Shown: positions 9,685-19,094, numbered from the stretch's first letter. The stretch is DNA of 64,000 bases from Bacteroidia bacterium (GCA_022180565.1 BQML01000002.1:209824-273823); one strand, 5' to 3'. Notes: generated from the letters alone by a model not told the origin. Made by a program: numbers and translations.

Positions 9685-10562
9685 GGAACATCGTCTGTCT
9701 GGTCGCTCTCCTAGGCCTTGTCGCGGGCGCCGTTTTCCCCCAACAGCAGGCCGGAAAAGTCGTCGCGCGCCAGGATACGACGACCATCATCGATACAACC
9801 GCGGCGAGACCTGATACGTCGGCAATCGACAGCGTCGCCGTCATTCCTGAATTTCGCTCCATTCATCAACGAGCCTTCACGGTGGGAGAGAGACTCGTCT
9901 TTGACGTCGGCTACAGCTTCATCGTGGCGGGGGAGGCCGTCATGAGCATTCCAACAATCGATGTAGTGGAGGGACGGCCATGCTACCGGATCCTGTTCAC
10001 CGTCAAGTCCACGCCGACCTTTTCCTGGATCTACAGGGTGGACGACCGGTACGAGACCATGGTGGATACGGCAGGCCTGTTTCCATGGCGCTTCTCTCAG
10101 CGGATCAGGGAAGGATCGTATTCGAGAGACTTTGAGGCGAGGTTCGATCAGCGCAACCGCATTGCCTACGCCGAGGACAAGGAGTATCCGATCCCTCCCT
10201 ATGTGCACGACATCATCTCTGCCTTCTATTTTGCCCGTACTCTGGAGTACACGGGCATGCGCCCGGGTCAAAAGACGTATCTTCACAATTTCTACAAAGA
10301 CACCACATACGCCCTGGCCATCAAGTTCCTCGGCTATCAACGCATTGAGGTGGACGCCGGAAAGTTCGATTGTGTTCTTGTTGAACCCCTCATCACGGAG
10401 GGGGGACTGTTCAAGTCCGAGGGAAGAATCATCATCTGGATGACGAATGACGAACGAAAAATCCCCGTGAAGGTGAGTACAAAAGTTGCCGTTGGTTCGA
10501 TCGACGCGGAACTGCGCGAGTACCACGGGGTCAACGGTCCCATCTCTGCAAAGGTCAAATAA
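9681..10562 (+). CDS. DUF3108 domain-containing exported protein
   Basis: Predicted envelope protein of 293 residues with a signal peptide (MRNIVCLVALLGLVAGAVF). The DUF3108 start is recognisable as FTVGERLVFDVGYSFIVAGEAVM, and the domain continues to the C-terminus as a probable beta-rich fold. The ATG at 9681 overlaps the GT9 stop codon and makes a proper signal peptide; a longer frame upstream lies inside GT9 and is rejected. Function of DUF3108 is unknown. In this phylum it tends to sit beside envelope-polymer genes. Confidence 0.8.
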   Translation: MRNIVCLVALLGLVAGAVFPQQQAGKVVARQDTTTIIDTTAARPDTSAIDSVAVIPEFRSIHQRAFTVGERLVFDVGYSFIVAGEAVMSIPTIDVVEGRPCYRILFTVKSTPTFSWIYRVDDRYETMVDTAGLFPWRFSQRIREGSYSRDFEARFDQRNRIAYAEDKEYPIPPYVHDIISAFYFARTLEYTGMRPGQKTYLHNFYKDTTYALAIKFLGYQRIEVDAGKFDCVLVEPLITEGGLFKSEGRIIIWMTNDERKIPVKVSTKVAVGSIDAELREYHGVNGPISAKVK

Positions 10563-10566
10563 TCAT

Positions 10567-11541
10567 ATGTCTCTCTACACCCAGCTTGATTTCTCTGGAA
10601 TCCGAACGATTTCTATCGCGACGAGAAAAAGCAAGGTGACGCCCGCGGCTTTTGCGAAGCCCCTGAAGTCGCCGGCAAAGACCACGCTCAGACAATTCGT
10701 GGACTCCTTGCCGAAAATCCTCGCCGCTGAAGAACTGCGTGATCTGACCGAGGATATCATACGATCGCGCCGCCGGCGAAAACCGGTCGTCCTCATGATC
10801 GGCGCTCATGTCATCAAAGTCGGCCTCTCACCTCTGATCATCGATCTCGTGCGAGGCGGTGTCCTCACGCATGTCGCCATGAACAGCGCCGCGGCTATCC
10901 ACGACGTGGAAACCGCGATGTGGGGACATACATCCGAAGACGTTGCCGTCAATCTGATGGATGGTACATTCGGGATGTCACGGGAAACGGGGGAGTTTAT
11001 GAACAAATGCCTGACCGTGGCCTTCAGAAATTCGCAGGACGGGTATGGTGAGGCGCTGGGCAAGAAGCTCCTGGAAAAAAAGGCGCCGAATGTATCCGTC
11101 AGCATTCTCGCCCAATGTCTCAAAGCGCGCGTTCCGGTGACGGTCCATGCAGCCATCGGTACGGATATCATCCATCAACAACCCACCATGGACGGGGCGG
11201 CGACGGGAGAACTGAGCTTCAGAGACTTCAGGGTCCTCGCTCATTCGGTGAAGGACCTTCAGGGCGGAGGCGTGGTCATCAACGTCGGGTCAGCCGTGAT
11301 TCTTCCCGAGGTGTTTCTGAAAGCCCTCACGGTCGTCCGGAATCTCGGCTACAAGACAAAAGGCTTCTCCACAGCAAACTTCGACATGCTTCGGCACTAT
11401 AGACCGACGGTCAACGTTGTTGAGCGGCCTACACAGAACCATGGACGGGGGTACCAGATCACGGGCCACCATGAGATCATGATCCCCTTGCTGGCGGCGA
11501 TGATCAAGCTTCGAATGGGCGGGGGTGGATCCCGTCGATGA
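10567..11541 (+). CDS. Deoxyhypusine-synthase-like protein
   Basis: 324 residues. The central part reads GAHVIKVGLSPLIIDLVRGG and NSAAAIHDVETAMWGHTSED, which resembles the NAD-binding region of deoxyhypusine/homospermidine synthase-type proteins, followed by DGTFGMSRETGE and IGTDIIHQQPTMDG. Bacteria lack the eIF5A/hypusine substrate of true deoxyhypusine synthase, so a polyamine reaction or another NAD-dependent transfer is more likely. The start is the ATG at 10567, 4 bases after the DUF3108 stop. Assignment is from memory of the family and needs a profile search. Confidence 0.55.
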   Translation: MSLYTQLDFSGIRTISIATRKSKVTPAAFAKPLKSPAKTTLRQFVDSLPKILAAEELRDLTEDIIRSRRRRKPVVLMIGAHVIKVGLSPLIIDLVRGGVLTHVAMNSAAAIHDVETAMWGHTSEDVAVNLMDGTFGMSRETGEFMNKCLTVAFRNSQDGYGEALGKKLLEKKAPNVSVSILAQCLKARVPVTVHAAIGTDIIHQQPTMDGAATGELSFRDFRVLAHSVKDLQGGGVVINVGSAVILPEVFLKALTVVRNLGYKTKGFSTANFDMLRHYRPTVNVVERPTQNHGRGYQITGHHEIMIPLLAAMIKLRMGGGGSRR

Positions 11542-12470
11542 TGCCTCGATCCGCGGAATCGACCGGTCCTGAACGGCCGGCGTTCGTCGAGCGCCACCGC
11601 ATCCATCCGATCGTCTTTGCGGCCGTTTCCCTGACCATTGTTTTCGTTCTGTATCAGCTTGTGGCCGGAACAATCACGTTCCTGATTGTCGGAGAGACCG
11701 CGGTCACAAGGGAAAACGTCGACTTGATCAGGTGGCTGACCATGGCCGGCCAGATCGTCTGCATTCTGATTCCCACCATCGCGCTCGCGCGTCTCCTGTC
11801 CGTCAAGTTGTCGGATGTATTCCGGTGGCGGCTCCCCTCGGCGGCAGAAACCGTCTATGCGGTGATTGGGCTTGTCATGCTCCAACAGGTGTTTCAGATC
11901 TTCCTGTTTTTTCAGGACATGATTCCGCTCCCTGATGTCCTCCAACGTATCCTCGACCCTTTCAAGGAAATGTTGGAAAAAATGTTTCAGGGCCTTGTGC
12001 GGGCGGAAACGGTGGGCGAACTGGGGTTTGTCATCCTCGTGGTTGCCGTCGTCCCCGCCGTGGCGGAGGAGATGTTGTTTCGCGGTCTGATCCAGCGGTC
12101 CATCGAGAGAGCGCTCCCCGGCTTGCAGGCAGCCATTCTTGCCGGGGCGGTGTTCGGCCTGTATCATTTCAATCCCTTTGCCGTCGTTCCTCTCGTGGGC
12201 CTCGGTTGCTACTTTGGGGTCCTACGGTACCGATCAAACAGCATCCTCATTGCCATGACGGCCCACTTTGTGAACAACGCTCTTGCCGCAGTGGCGGCGT
12301 ATTTTCATATGGAGTCCGAAACCATCCTTGGGGCACAATCAGAAGGCCACGCCGACATCGGCGCCGTGCTGATTCAGCTCGTTCTCTATCTTGGCTTGTT
12401 CCTGTTCGTGTTTTCGCGCTATCTTGTCATCACGTCACCCGAATGGAGGGACACCCATGGCCCGATGTGA
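11538..12470 (+). CDS. CPBP family intramembrane metalloprotease (CAAX protease-like)
   Basis: Polytopic membrane protein of 310 residues with about eight hydrophobic segments. The Abi/CPBP catalytic motifs are present: EEMLFRG near residue 175 and the His-containing FGLYHFNPFA, plus the later HFVNN. The family includes Rce1 prenyl-protein proteases and bacteriocin-immunity proteins; the bacterial substrate is unknown. The start overlaps the upstream stop by 4 bases (ATGA), so it is translationally coupled. Confidence 0.88.
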   Translation: MMPRSAESTGPERPAFVERHRIHPIVFAAVSLTIVFVLYQLVAGTITFLIVGETAVTRENVDLIRWLTMAGQIVCILIPTIALARLLSVKLSDVFRWRLPSAAETVYAVIGLVMLQQVFQIFLFFQDMIPLPDVLQRILDPFKEMLEKMFQGLVRAETVGELGFVILVVAVVPAVAEEMLFRGLIQRSIERALPGLQAAILAGAVFGLYHFNPFAVVPLVGLGCYFGVLRYRSNSILIAMTAHFVNNALAAVAAYFHMESETILGAQSEGHADIGAVLIQLVLYLGLFLFVFSRYLVITSPEWRDTHGPM

Positions 12471-12912
12471 CCAGTGCGGCGACGCGGTCAACGACATGGA
12501 TCTTTGCACCTCGTGCGGTGCGATCCTCGGTTCGCCCTCATGGGAGTGCGAGCTCCATGCCGACGTCCCAGCCGTAGCCCGATGTGTTGTGTGCGGCAAG
12601 CCCGTCTGTGGGGATTGTGCTACGAGGCTTGGGGGAAGGTTCTTTTGCGACGTTCTTTCACACCGGGATATTGCCGCAGAAACGGTCGTTCTGGCAGTGT
12701 GCTCTTCTCCGTTTGAAGCGGATATGATCCTGGAGAACCTTGCCCAGAGTGGTTTGGACGTTATCGCCTTTGCAAGAAACGCCTTCAACGCCCTCGCTCT
12801 CCTTTCTCTCCCGTCGGTTGTCCAAGTGCGAGTCCGGTCCGGGCAGGCAGGACAGGCGCGCGAAGTTCTGAAGAAGCTTGCTCTGGATGAGGAATCACGC
12901 CGTGAACTCTGA
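12457..12912 (+). CDS. Zinc-finger (B-box-like) plus DUF2007 protein
   Basis: 151 residues. The N-terminus has a zinc-ribbon (CDQCGDAVNDMDLCTSCG), followed by a B-box-like Cys/His cluster (CELHADVPAVARCVVCGK...CGDC). The C-terminal half (VVLAVCSSPFEADMILENLA ... VQVRVRSGQAGQAREVL) matches the DUF2007 'putative signal transducing' ferredoxin-like fold. The ATG at 12457 follows a GGAGGG Shine-Dalgarno and overlaps the end of the CPBP gene. Probably a regulatory or protein-binding adaptor; no function is established. Confidence 0.75.
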   Translation: MARCDQCGDAVNDMDLCTSCGAILGSPSWECELHADVPAVARCVVCGKPVCGDCATRLGGRFFCDVLSHRDIAAETVVLAVCSSPFEADMILENLAQSGLDVIAFARNAFNALALLSLPSVVQVRVRSGQAGQAREVLKKLALDEESRREL

Positions 12913-13861
12913 TCAGCGATTTGAGAAGCTCCCCGCTCGCATCGCGGTCGCCATCGTGGCAATCCCCCTCATGGTTGCCGCGATGTTCGAGGGTGGCTAC
13001 TGGTTTTTCGGATTGGTTGCGCTCCTCTCGACCTTGTCGCTCCATGAATTCTACGGATTGGCGAAAAAGAAAGGCGCAATGCCGCTGACAGGGTTGGGTC
13101 TGACGGCCGGATTTTTCCTGACGCTCGGGTTCATCTACGAACGCCTCCAAGTCGGTGTCTACTCCTGGTTCCTTGAGCGCGGGATTCACCTGAAGCTCTT
13201 TTCTCAGCTTCAATTTATTCTCGTTGTGCTGGTGATCTTTGTCCTGATTGTCCTTCTGCTGGAAGTTCTTCGGACAAAAGAGTCCTCCCTGCAGAACGTC
13301 GGCACGACTGTGAGCGGGGTCCTCATCGTTTCGCTGTCTTTCGGATTTCTCGTGGGATTGCGCGAGCTCTTCTCCTACGGGTTCCCCGTTCACCGCTTCT
13401 TTGGCGGAATGATTCCGGATGGGACCGATGCTGTGGCCGTGGTCGATCGCTGGGGCGGATGGACGCTGTTTGCCCTCTTCGCAGCCGTGTGGGTGTGCGA
13501 CACGGCGGCCTACTTTGCAGGAAAGAGTTTCGGAAGACACAAGCTGTTGGAGCGGGTGAGTCCCTCGAAAACATGGGAAGGAGCCATTGCGGGATTTGGA
13601 GGAGCCGTTGCCACGATGGTGACGGCACAGCAAACGGTGCTGGAGTACCTGAGCACAACGGACGGCATCGTGCTTGGGATCCTCATCGGTGTGTTCGGTC
13701 AGATGGGAGATCTTGTGGAGTCCAAATTCAAACGCGATGCCGGCGTGAAAGATTCATCGTCACTGATTCCGGGACACGGGGGGGTGTACGACCGCTTTGA
13801 CAGTGTGGTATTTCTTGCACCGATTGTGTATCTTTACATCGATTTCATTGTCTTTTCATGA
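12902..13861 (+). CDS. cdsA: Phosphatidate cytidylyltransferase
   Basis: Integral membrane enzyme making CDP-diacylglycerol from phosphatidate and CTP, the branch point of phospholipid synthesis. It has multiple transmembrane segments, the SPSKTWEGAIAGFGG motif, and the CdsA signature SKFKRDAGVKDSSSLIPGHG followed by GVYDRFDS. I prefer the GTG at 12902, which is preceded by TGAGGAA at good spacing (319 residues); ATG 12887 is an alternative. It overlaps the DUF2007 gene and shares 4 bases with rimO. Confidence 0.92.
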   Translation: MNSDQRFEKLPARIAVAIVAIPLMVAAMFEGGYWFFGLVALLSTLSLHEFYGLAKKKGAMPLTGLGLTAGFFLTLGFIYERLQVGVYSWFLERGIHLKLFSQLQFILVVLVIFVLIVLLLEVLRTKESSLQNVGTTVSGVLIVSLSFGFLVGLRELFSYGFPVHRFFGGMIPDGTDAVAVVDRWGGWTLFALFAAVWVCDTAAYFAGKSFGRHKLLERVSPSKTWEGAIAGFGGAVATMVTAQQTVLEYLSTTDGIVLGILIGVFGQMGDLVESKFKRDAGVKDSSSLIPGHGGVYDRFDSVVFLAPIVYLYIDFIVFS

Positions 13862-15207
13862 GCAGGATCCGACCCGGAACCGACAAACCGCGTATCGGCG
13901 TGGTGACGCTGGGATGCTCAAAGAACATCGTGGATAGCGAGCATCTGCTGGCACAGCTCAAGGTGAGCGACGCCACCGTGGTGAACGACATTGCCGAAGC
14001 CGATATTGCGGTCATCAACACCTGCGGATTCATCGAAGCCGCCAAGCAGGAGTCCCTCGACGCCGTGGTGGAAGCGCTGGAGCGAAAACGCTCCGGTACG
14101 CTGAAGAAGGTTGTCGTCATGGGCTGTTTGTCGGAACGATACCGTGAGGATCTGCGGAAGGCCCTCCCTGAGGTTGACGCCTATTTTGGCTCGAACCATT
14201 TACGCGAGGTGGTCACGGAGCTTGGTTCCGACTTCCGCCGTGAACTGCTGGGCGAACGGGTCCTGACTACGCCCCAACATTTCGCGTATCTCAAAATCTC
14301 CGAAGGATGCGATCGTCCGTGCTCGTTCTGTGCGATTCCGCTGATGCGCGGTACGCATCGTACAAAGCCGCTGGAAGACGTCCTCCGCGAGGCGAAGACC
14401 CTTGCATCGATGAAGGTGAAGGAATTGATTCTGATCGGCCAGGACACGACATACTATGGGCTCGACCTCTACGGCGAACGCCGCCTTGGAACCCTGCTCC
14501 GGACGCTCGGCGAACTCGACTCGTTCGAATGGATTCGTCTCATGTACGCCTATCCTTCAGGATTTCCCCAGGATGTCCTCAACGTATTTCAGGATGTTCC
14601 CGCATTGTGTCGGTATATCGATCTGCCGCTCCAGCACGTTTCCGATCCGGTCCTGAAGTCGATGCGGCGAGGAATGACGGAGAAGAGAACACGAGACCTG
14701 CTCGAACGCATGCATCGTGCTGTTCCGGGCCTCGCGATCCGAACGACCTTCATCGTGGGGTATCCGAACGAAACGGATGACGATTTTCAAGTCCTCTACG
14801 ATTTTGTGAAGGAGACGAAGTTTCACCGACTGGGAGTTTTCACGTATTCTCAAGAGGACGGTACGGCTGCGGAGGCACTGGGTGACCCGGTTCCCGAGGC
14901 GGTCAAGCAAGAGCGAATGTCGGCTCTCATGGAGCTTCAACGGGAGATCTCCGAAGAGAGAAACGCAAGCCTGACAGGATCGGTCGTGCGGGTGCTGATC
15001 GACCGTATCGAAGGAGCGCATGCAGTCGGTCGAACGGAGTGGGATGCTCCGGAAATCGACCAGGAAATCTATGTAAAGGACGCGGAAGCCTTCTCTCCCG
15101 GCAACTTTTACGATGTTCGCATTGTTGAGGGGATGGAGTACGACCTGTACGCCGAAAGGACGGCAACTCCTGTCCCAAGGAGGGAATTCCATGAAGTGGC
15201 ATTCTAG
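13858..15207 (+). CDS. rimO: Ribosomal protein S12 methylthiotransferase
   Basis: Radical-SAM enzyme that adds a methylthio group to Asp88 of ribosomal protein S12. The 449 residues show the N-terminal UPF0004 domain (VVTLGCSKNIVDSEHLL), its other cluster cysteines (NTCGF, MGCLSERY), the radical-SAM CxxxCxxC in CDRPCSFCAIP followed by MRGTHRTKP, and a C-terminal TRAM domain. The CSKN start and the RGTHRTKP sequence favour RimO over MiaB. It is translationally coupled to cdsA. Confidence 0.95.
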   Translation: MSRIRPGTDKPRIGVVTLGCSKNIVDSEHLLAQLKVSDATVVNDIAEADIAVINTCGFIEAAKQESLDAVVEALERKRSGTLKKVVVMGCLSERYREDLRKALPEVDAYFGSNHLREVVTELGSDFRRELLGERVLTTPQHFAYLKISEGCDRPCSFCAIPLMRGTHRTKPLEDVLREAKTLASMKVKELILIGQDTTYYGLDLYGERRLGTLLRTLGELDSFEWIRLMYAYPSGFPQDVLNVFQDVPALCRYIDLPLQHVSDPVLKSMRRGMTEKRTRDLLERMHRAVPGLAIRTTFIVGYPNETDDDFQVLYDFVKETKFHRLGVFTYSQEDGTAAEALGDPVPEAVKQERMSALMELQREISEERNASLTGSVVRVLIDRIEGAHAVGRTEWDAPEIDQEIYVKDAEAFSPGNFYDVRIVEGMEYDLYAERTATPVPRREFHEVAF

Positions 15208-16492
15208 AGTCGGAAGTCTTGCCGTCGTTGCTGTGATTCTGCACGGTACCTCGCCTGCGCAGGCGGAAATGCGGCCGACAACCGTCGAGTCCACACCGAT
15301 GTTCTTCTTCGATGCGATCAGCTATTCGTCGGAGACGCCGGAAAAGTCCAGAATCGATTTTTATGTTCAGGTGCCGTATGAGCAACTTCGGTTTGTGAAA
15401 GAGGGGGATCAGTATGTGGCTAAATACGATGTCGTTCTGACCGTTGCTACGCCTGAGCAGAAGGTCCTCCAGGAACGAATTTGGACCGTAGACGTCAGGC
15501 TTCCTGAGTTTACCCAGACCGTTTCGCGCTCGGCCTACAGCCTGACTCAGCGCGCCCTTGACGTCGATCCGGGTAACTATGTCGTCACCGTTCAGGTGCG
15601 GGATCAGGATTCAAGGAAGACAGGGCGGGTTCGCAAGGCGCTTCTCGTGACGGACTACCGCCAGGCGGCCCTCAGCCTGAGCGATATCATGCTGGTGTCG
15701 CGTTTGACGACGGACGGAGCGACGAAGAGGATTGTTCCGAACATCTCGGGAAATATCTCCAACATGGGGGAAGGATTCTTTATGTTTCTGGAGATATACA
15801 ACCAGGCGCCGGCGGATTCCGTGGAGCTGGTGTGGAGAATTCTGGGAAAGGACAAGGAAGAGGTCGCAGGCGCGCGTCAAATGGAACAAACGTCTTTGGG
15901 AAAGACCCAGGCGTTTCTGAAGGTAGAGGACCTGCGGCTGCCCGTGGGTACCTATCTGATCATGGTCGAGGCGTTTCCGGCCGGTAAGAGTGATTCGGCG
16001 TCCTCTGCCCGCGCAACGACCACCAGGACCTTCTCCGTGCGTTATACCGACATTCCCGCGTCCATCTCGGATCTTCCCAAGGCTGTGGAACAACTCAGGT
16101 ACATTGCCCAGCCGGCGGAGTATGAGTTCATCCGGGATGCCGGAGATGAGGAGGAGATGCGACGGCGATTTCTGGAGTTCTGGTCCAAACGCGACCCGGA
16201 TCCGGCGACGAGCAGGAATGAATTGATGGAGGAATACTACCGGCGCGTGGAGTTCGCCAACAAGAATTTCGGCCATTATCTGGAAGGCTGGCGAACGGAT
16301 CGAGGAATGGTGTACGTGCGCTTCGGATCTCCGGATAACATCGACCGCCACCCCTTTGATATGAACACCAAGCCGTACGAAGTGTGGTATTACTATGAAC
16401 TGGAACGCCAGTTCGTGTTCGTCGATGAAACGGGTTTTGGCGATTACCGCCTGCGGTACCCGACGACAGACCTGTGGGGGAGAGTCCGCTGA
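15191..16492 (+). CDS. GWxTD domain-containing exported protein
   Basis: Secreted or periplasmic protein of 433 residues with a signal peptide (MKWHSRVGSLAVVAVILHG, cleavage near AQAEM). The GWxTD domain lies near the C-terminus: EGWRTDRGMVYVRFGSPDNI, then WYYYELERQFVFVDETGFGD. The ATG at 15191 follows an AAGGAGGGA Shine-Dalgarno and overlaps the rimO end. The domain is characteristic of the Bacteroidota/Chlorobi/Ignavibacteria side. It precedes an Omp85 barrel gene, suggesting an envelope role; function is unknown. Confidence 0.85.
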   Translation: MKWHSRVGSLAVVAVILHGTSPAQAEMRPTTVESTPMFFFDAISYSSETPEKSRIDFYVQVPYEQLRFVKEGDQYVAKYDVVLTVATPEQKVLQERIWTVDVRLPEFTQTVSRSAYSLTQRALDVDPGNYVVTVQVRDQDSRKTGRVRKALLVTDYRQAALSLSDIMLVSRLTTDGATKRIVPNISGNISNMGEGFFMFLEIYNQAPADSVELVWRILGKDKEEVAGARQMEQTSLGKTQAFLKVEDLRLPVGTYLIMVEAFPAGKSDSASSARATTTRTFSVRYTDIPASISDLPKAVEQLRYIAQPAEYEFIRDAGDEEEMRRRFLEFWSKRDPDPATSRNELMEEYYRRVEFANKNFGHYLEGWRTDRGMVYVRFGSPDNIDRHPFDMNTKPYEVWYYYELERQFVFVDETGFGDYRLRYPTTDLWGRVR

Positions 16493-18258
16493 AGTCCGTT
16501 CGACGCGATGTCCTGCGAAAAGCCAGTGCTCAAGTGTTTGGGCCTGGCTTTTTGTGTTTGGGGATGTTCGTTCTGTTGCTTTCCGGGGTTCAGGCCCAGG
16601 AGAAGCCAACAGTGCGTTCGGTGAGCATCACGGGAAATGTCGCTTTCACGGCCAATGAGATCCTCCGGGAAACGTCCTTAAATCCGGGCTCGCCGACGGA
16701 TTCCGCTTTCTTTGCCCGGCAGGCGGAACAAGTGCTTTCTCTTTATCGAGAGGAAGGTTTTCTGTTTGCCGAAGTGGAGATCAATCCAACGGGAGATGCT
16801 TATCGGCCGGATGTCCATATTACGATTCGGGAGAACAAACCGGTCTTCGTTGATTCTGTCGTGCTCGCAGGGGCCGCGTCGATCCCGGTGGACCTTCTGC
16901 GCAGGGAGCTGACCATCCTCGGCAGGCCCCTCCGTCAGACGGTGATCGAGGAGGATATTCAGAGGATGCTGAGGGTCTATGAAGGAATGGGATATCCGAC
17001 AACAGGCATTTCGGTTGCCGACCTGGTCATTCATGGATCGGAGGAGGGGCGCTACGGGTGTACCGTGGTCCTGGAGATCAACGAGGGAATCCGGGCAACT
17101 CTTGAAGGCGTTAGAATCGAAGGCAACTCCTTCACAAAGGATCATGTGATTCTTCGGGAGATTCCGTACCGGAACGGGGAAGTCTTCACGGACGAGTTTG
17201 CGGCATTGGTACGAAGATCGCTTGAGCGGACGCAGTTGTTCGCCTCCGTTGCAACTCCGGAGTTTGTTCTGTCTCAGGATCAGAAGGGTTTTCTGCTCGT
17301 AAAGGTTCAGGAAGGCTCGCCGAACAGATTCGACGGCATGATCGGATACAGCCCGCCGGTGAAGGGAACGGTCGGCGTTGTTACCGGACTGGTCCATGTG
17401 CACTTCGGGAATCTGTTTGGAACCGGGCGAAGATTGACTGCTCGGTGGATGAAGGAATCCGCACTGACACAGGAACTGTCGCTTTGGTACCTTGAGCCCT
17501 GGTTGGCGTCTCTTCCGCTGGACTTGGAGGGGGGATTCGGCCAACGAAAGCAGGATTCGTCGTACATCCGAAGGAGCTACAGCGGCAGGGTTGTGCTGAG
17601 GCTCACCACTGAAGTGGGAATCGGGCTGACGTTGGAGCACATGAACGTTGTGCCCGCCGAACGCGAAACGGGGGGTCTTCCCGGAAGCACGTCTTTGAGT
17701 GTCGGAGCGACCATTCGGTACGATACAAGGGACAACGCTGTCACCCCCACTTCGGGCGTGTTGTACGGCACCTCGGCTGAGTTTGGGAGAAAGCGTATTG
17801 GCGGCGACGCTCCGGAGGGAACAAACCGCGTGGCTTTTGACGTGGAGGCCTATGGTGCTCTCAGCCGCGTTCAAGTTGTTGCAGTGGCGCTGCATGGACG
17901 GGACTTCTCGGCCTCCCGGGTTGAAGATGCCGACTTGTTTCGGCTGGGTGGTACGACGACTCTGCGGGGATATCGGGAAAATCAATTCCGCGGCTCGCGA
18001 ATCGCCTGGAGCTCCTTTGAATACCGTCTGCTGGCAGAAAAGAGGTCCTACTTCTTCGGTTTTGTGGATCTGGGATATATCCGCACCCCGGACATTGCCG
18101 TCTCAGGATTGTCCGGTTCTGAAATCACACGCTGGGGATTCGGAGCGGGTGCGAGGCTCGATACCGGTCTGGGGCTGATCACGGTGGGGCTTGCCTTCGG
18201 AGAAGGTGATACGTTCAGAACCGCCAAACTTCATTTCCGGCTGGTCAATGAATTTTGA
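16474..18258 (+). CDS. Omp85/BamA-TamA family outer membrane protein
   Basis: 594 residues: signal sequence (around LGMFVLLLSGVQAQ), then three POTRA-like repeats beginning near PTVRSVSITGN, PVFVDSVVLAG and ATLEGVRIEGN, followed by a C-terminal beta-barrel. The barrel contains the Omp85-type DLFRLGGTTTLRGYRENQFRG and ends with a terminal aromatic residue (FRLVNEF), as expected for an outer membrane insertion signal. Three POTRAs are more like TamA than the five of BamA. It starts with GTG, overlapping the GWxTD gene. Confidence 0.88.
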   Translation: MGESPLKSVRRDVLRKASAQVFGPGFLCLGMFVLLLSGVQAQEKPTVRSVSITGNVAFTANEILRETSLNPGSPTDSAFFARQAEQVLSLYREEGFLFAEVEINPTGDAYRPDVHITIRENKPVFVDSVVLAGAASIPVDLLRRELTILGRPLRQTVIEEDIQRMLRVYEGMGYPTTGISVADLVIHGSEEGRYGCTVVLEINEGIRATLEGVRIEGNSFTKDHVILREIPYRNGEVFTDEFAALVRRSLERTQLFASVATPEFVLSQDQKGFLLVKVQEGSPNRFDGMIGYSPPVKGTVGVVTGLVHVHFGNLFGTGRRLTARWMKESALTQELSLWYLEPWLASLPLDLEGGFGQRKQDSSYIRRSYSGRVVLRLTTEVGIGLTLEHMNVVPAERETGGLPGSTSLSVGATIRYDTRDNAVTPTSGVLYGTSAEFGRKRIGGDAPEGTNRVAFDVEAYGALSRVQVVAVALHGRDFSASRVEDADLFRLGGTTTLRGYRENQFRGSRIAWSSFEYRLLAEKRSYFFGFVDLGYIRTPDIAVSGLSGSEITRWGFGAGARLDTGLGLITVGLAFGEGDTFRTAKLHFRLVNEF

Positions 18259-19087
18259 AAAACTCTCGGCCGCTTTCGAGCTCCTGCGGCCGGTCAATGT
18301 GCTCATCATCATGCTTGTCATTGCCGCCGCCGTTCTGCTGGCCGGCGGTGTTGACGGGAACATCGTTCGGGCGCTCATTGCTGCGCTCGCCGGAGGTCTC
18401 ATCGGCGGTGCGGCAAACGCAATCAATGATTACTTTGATATCGAGATCGATCGTGTGAACAAGCCGGGGCGTCCTCTCCCGCGCGGAAGCATCACACCGC
18501 GGGCGGCGGTTTTCCTTTGGTTTGGACTCTCTGCCATTGGCATTTCCCTCAATCTTTTTCTACATTCTCCGGCGTTGGAGATCGCCCTTGCGGCGGTGAT
18601 TGGCCTGCTGATCTACAGCGCCGTGTTGAAGCGAACGATGCTTTTGGGAAATCTTCTGGTGGCGGCAATGACGGCACTGGCCTTTTTGTACGGCGGTTCT
18701 ATCGCCGGAGAGCCGGACCGGGCCTTTTTCCCTGCGCTGTTTGCGTTCTTGCTGAACCTGGGCAGAGAGATTTTGAAAGACATTGAAGATATGCGCGGGG
18801 ATCAAGCCGGGAACGCTGGTACGCTCCCACTACGACGAGGTGTCTCTGCCGCGCTGGCTGTTGCAACCGCTGCCTTTGTTCTCCTTTTGGGGGCCACTCT
18901 CGTACCCTTCCTGTCGGGGCTCAGTGGAATGCCGTATCTTGCCGCAATCGTCGTTGTGGATGCCGTGCTGGGCTATGTCATCGTATCCATGTGGATGGAT
19001 GCCGGGCCGGCAAACCTGGCCAGGTTAAACACGGCGTTAAAGGCCGATATGGTTCTTGGATTGATTGCACTGTACATCGGACTGTAG
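18248..19087 (+). CDS. UbiA family prenyltransferase (DGGGP-synthase-like)
   Basis: Integral membrane aromatic/glycerol prenyltransferase of 279 residues. The first Asp-rich motif is NAINDYFDIEIDRVNKPGRP (about residues 58-77) and the second is REILKDIEDMRGDQ (about residue 175). These are close in style to geranylgeranylglycerol-phosphate geranylgeranyltransferase, known in archaea and in many FCB bacteria, rather than to UbiA or MenA. The ATG at 18248 overlaps the Omp85 stop. A menaquinone or heme-O role cannot be excluded. Confidence 0.8.
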   Translation: MNFEKLSAAFELLRPVNVLIIMLVIAAAVLLAGGVDGNIVRALIAALAGGLIGGAANAINDYFDIEIDRVNKPGRPLPRGSITPRAAVFLWFGLSAIGISLNLFLHSPALEIALAAVIGLLIYSAVLKRTMLLGNLLVAAMTALAFLYGGSIAGEPDRAFFPALFAFLLNLGREILKDIEDMRGDQAGNAGTLPLRRGVSAALAVATAAFVLLLGATLVPFLSGLSGMPYLAAIVVVDAVLGYVIVSMWMDAGPANLARLNTALKADMVLGLIALYIGL

Positions 19088-19094
19088 ACGAGCT

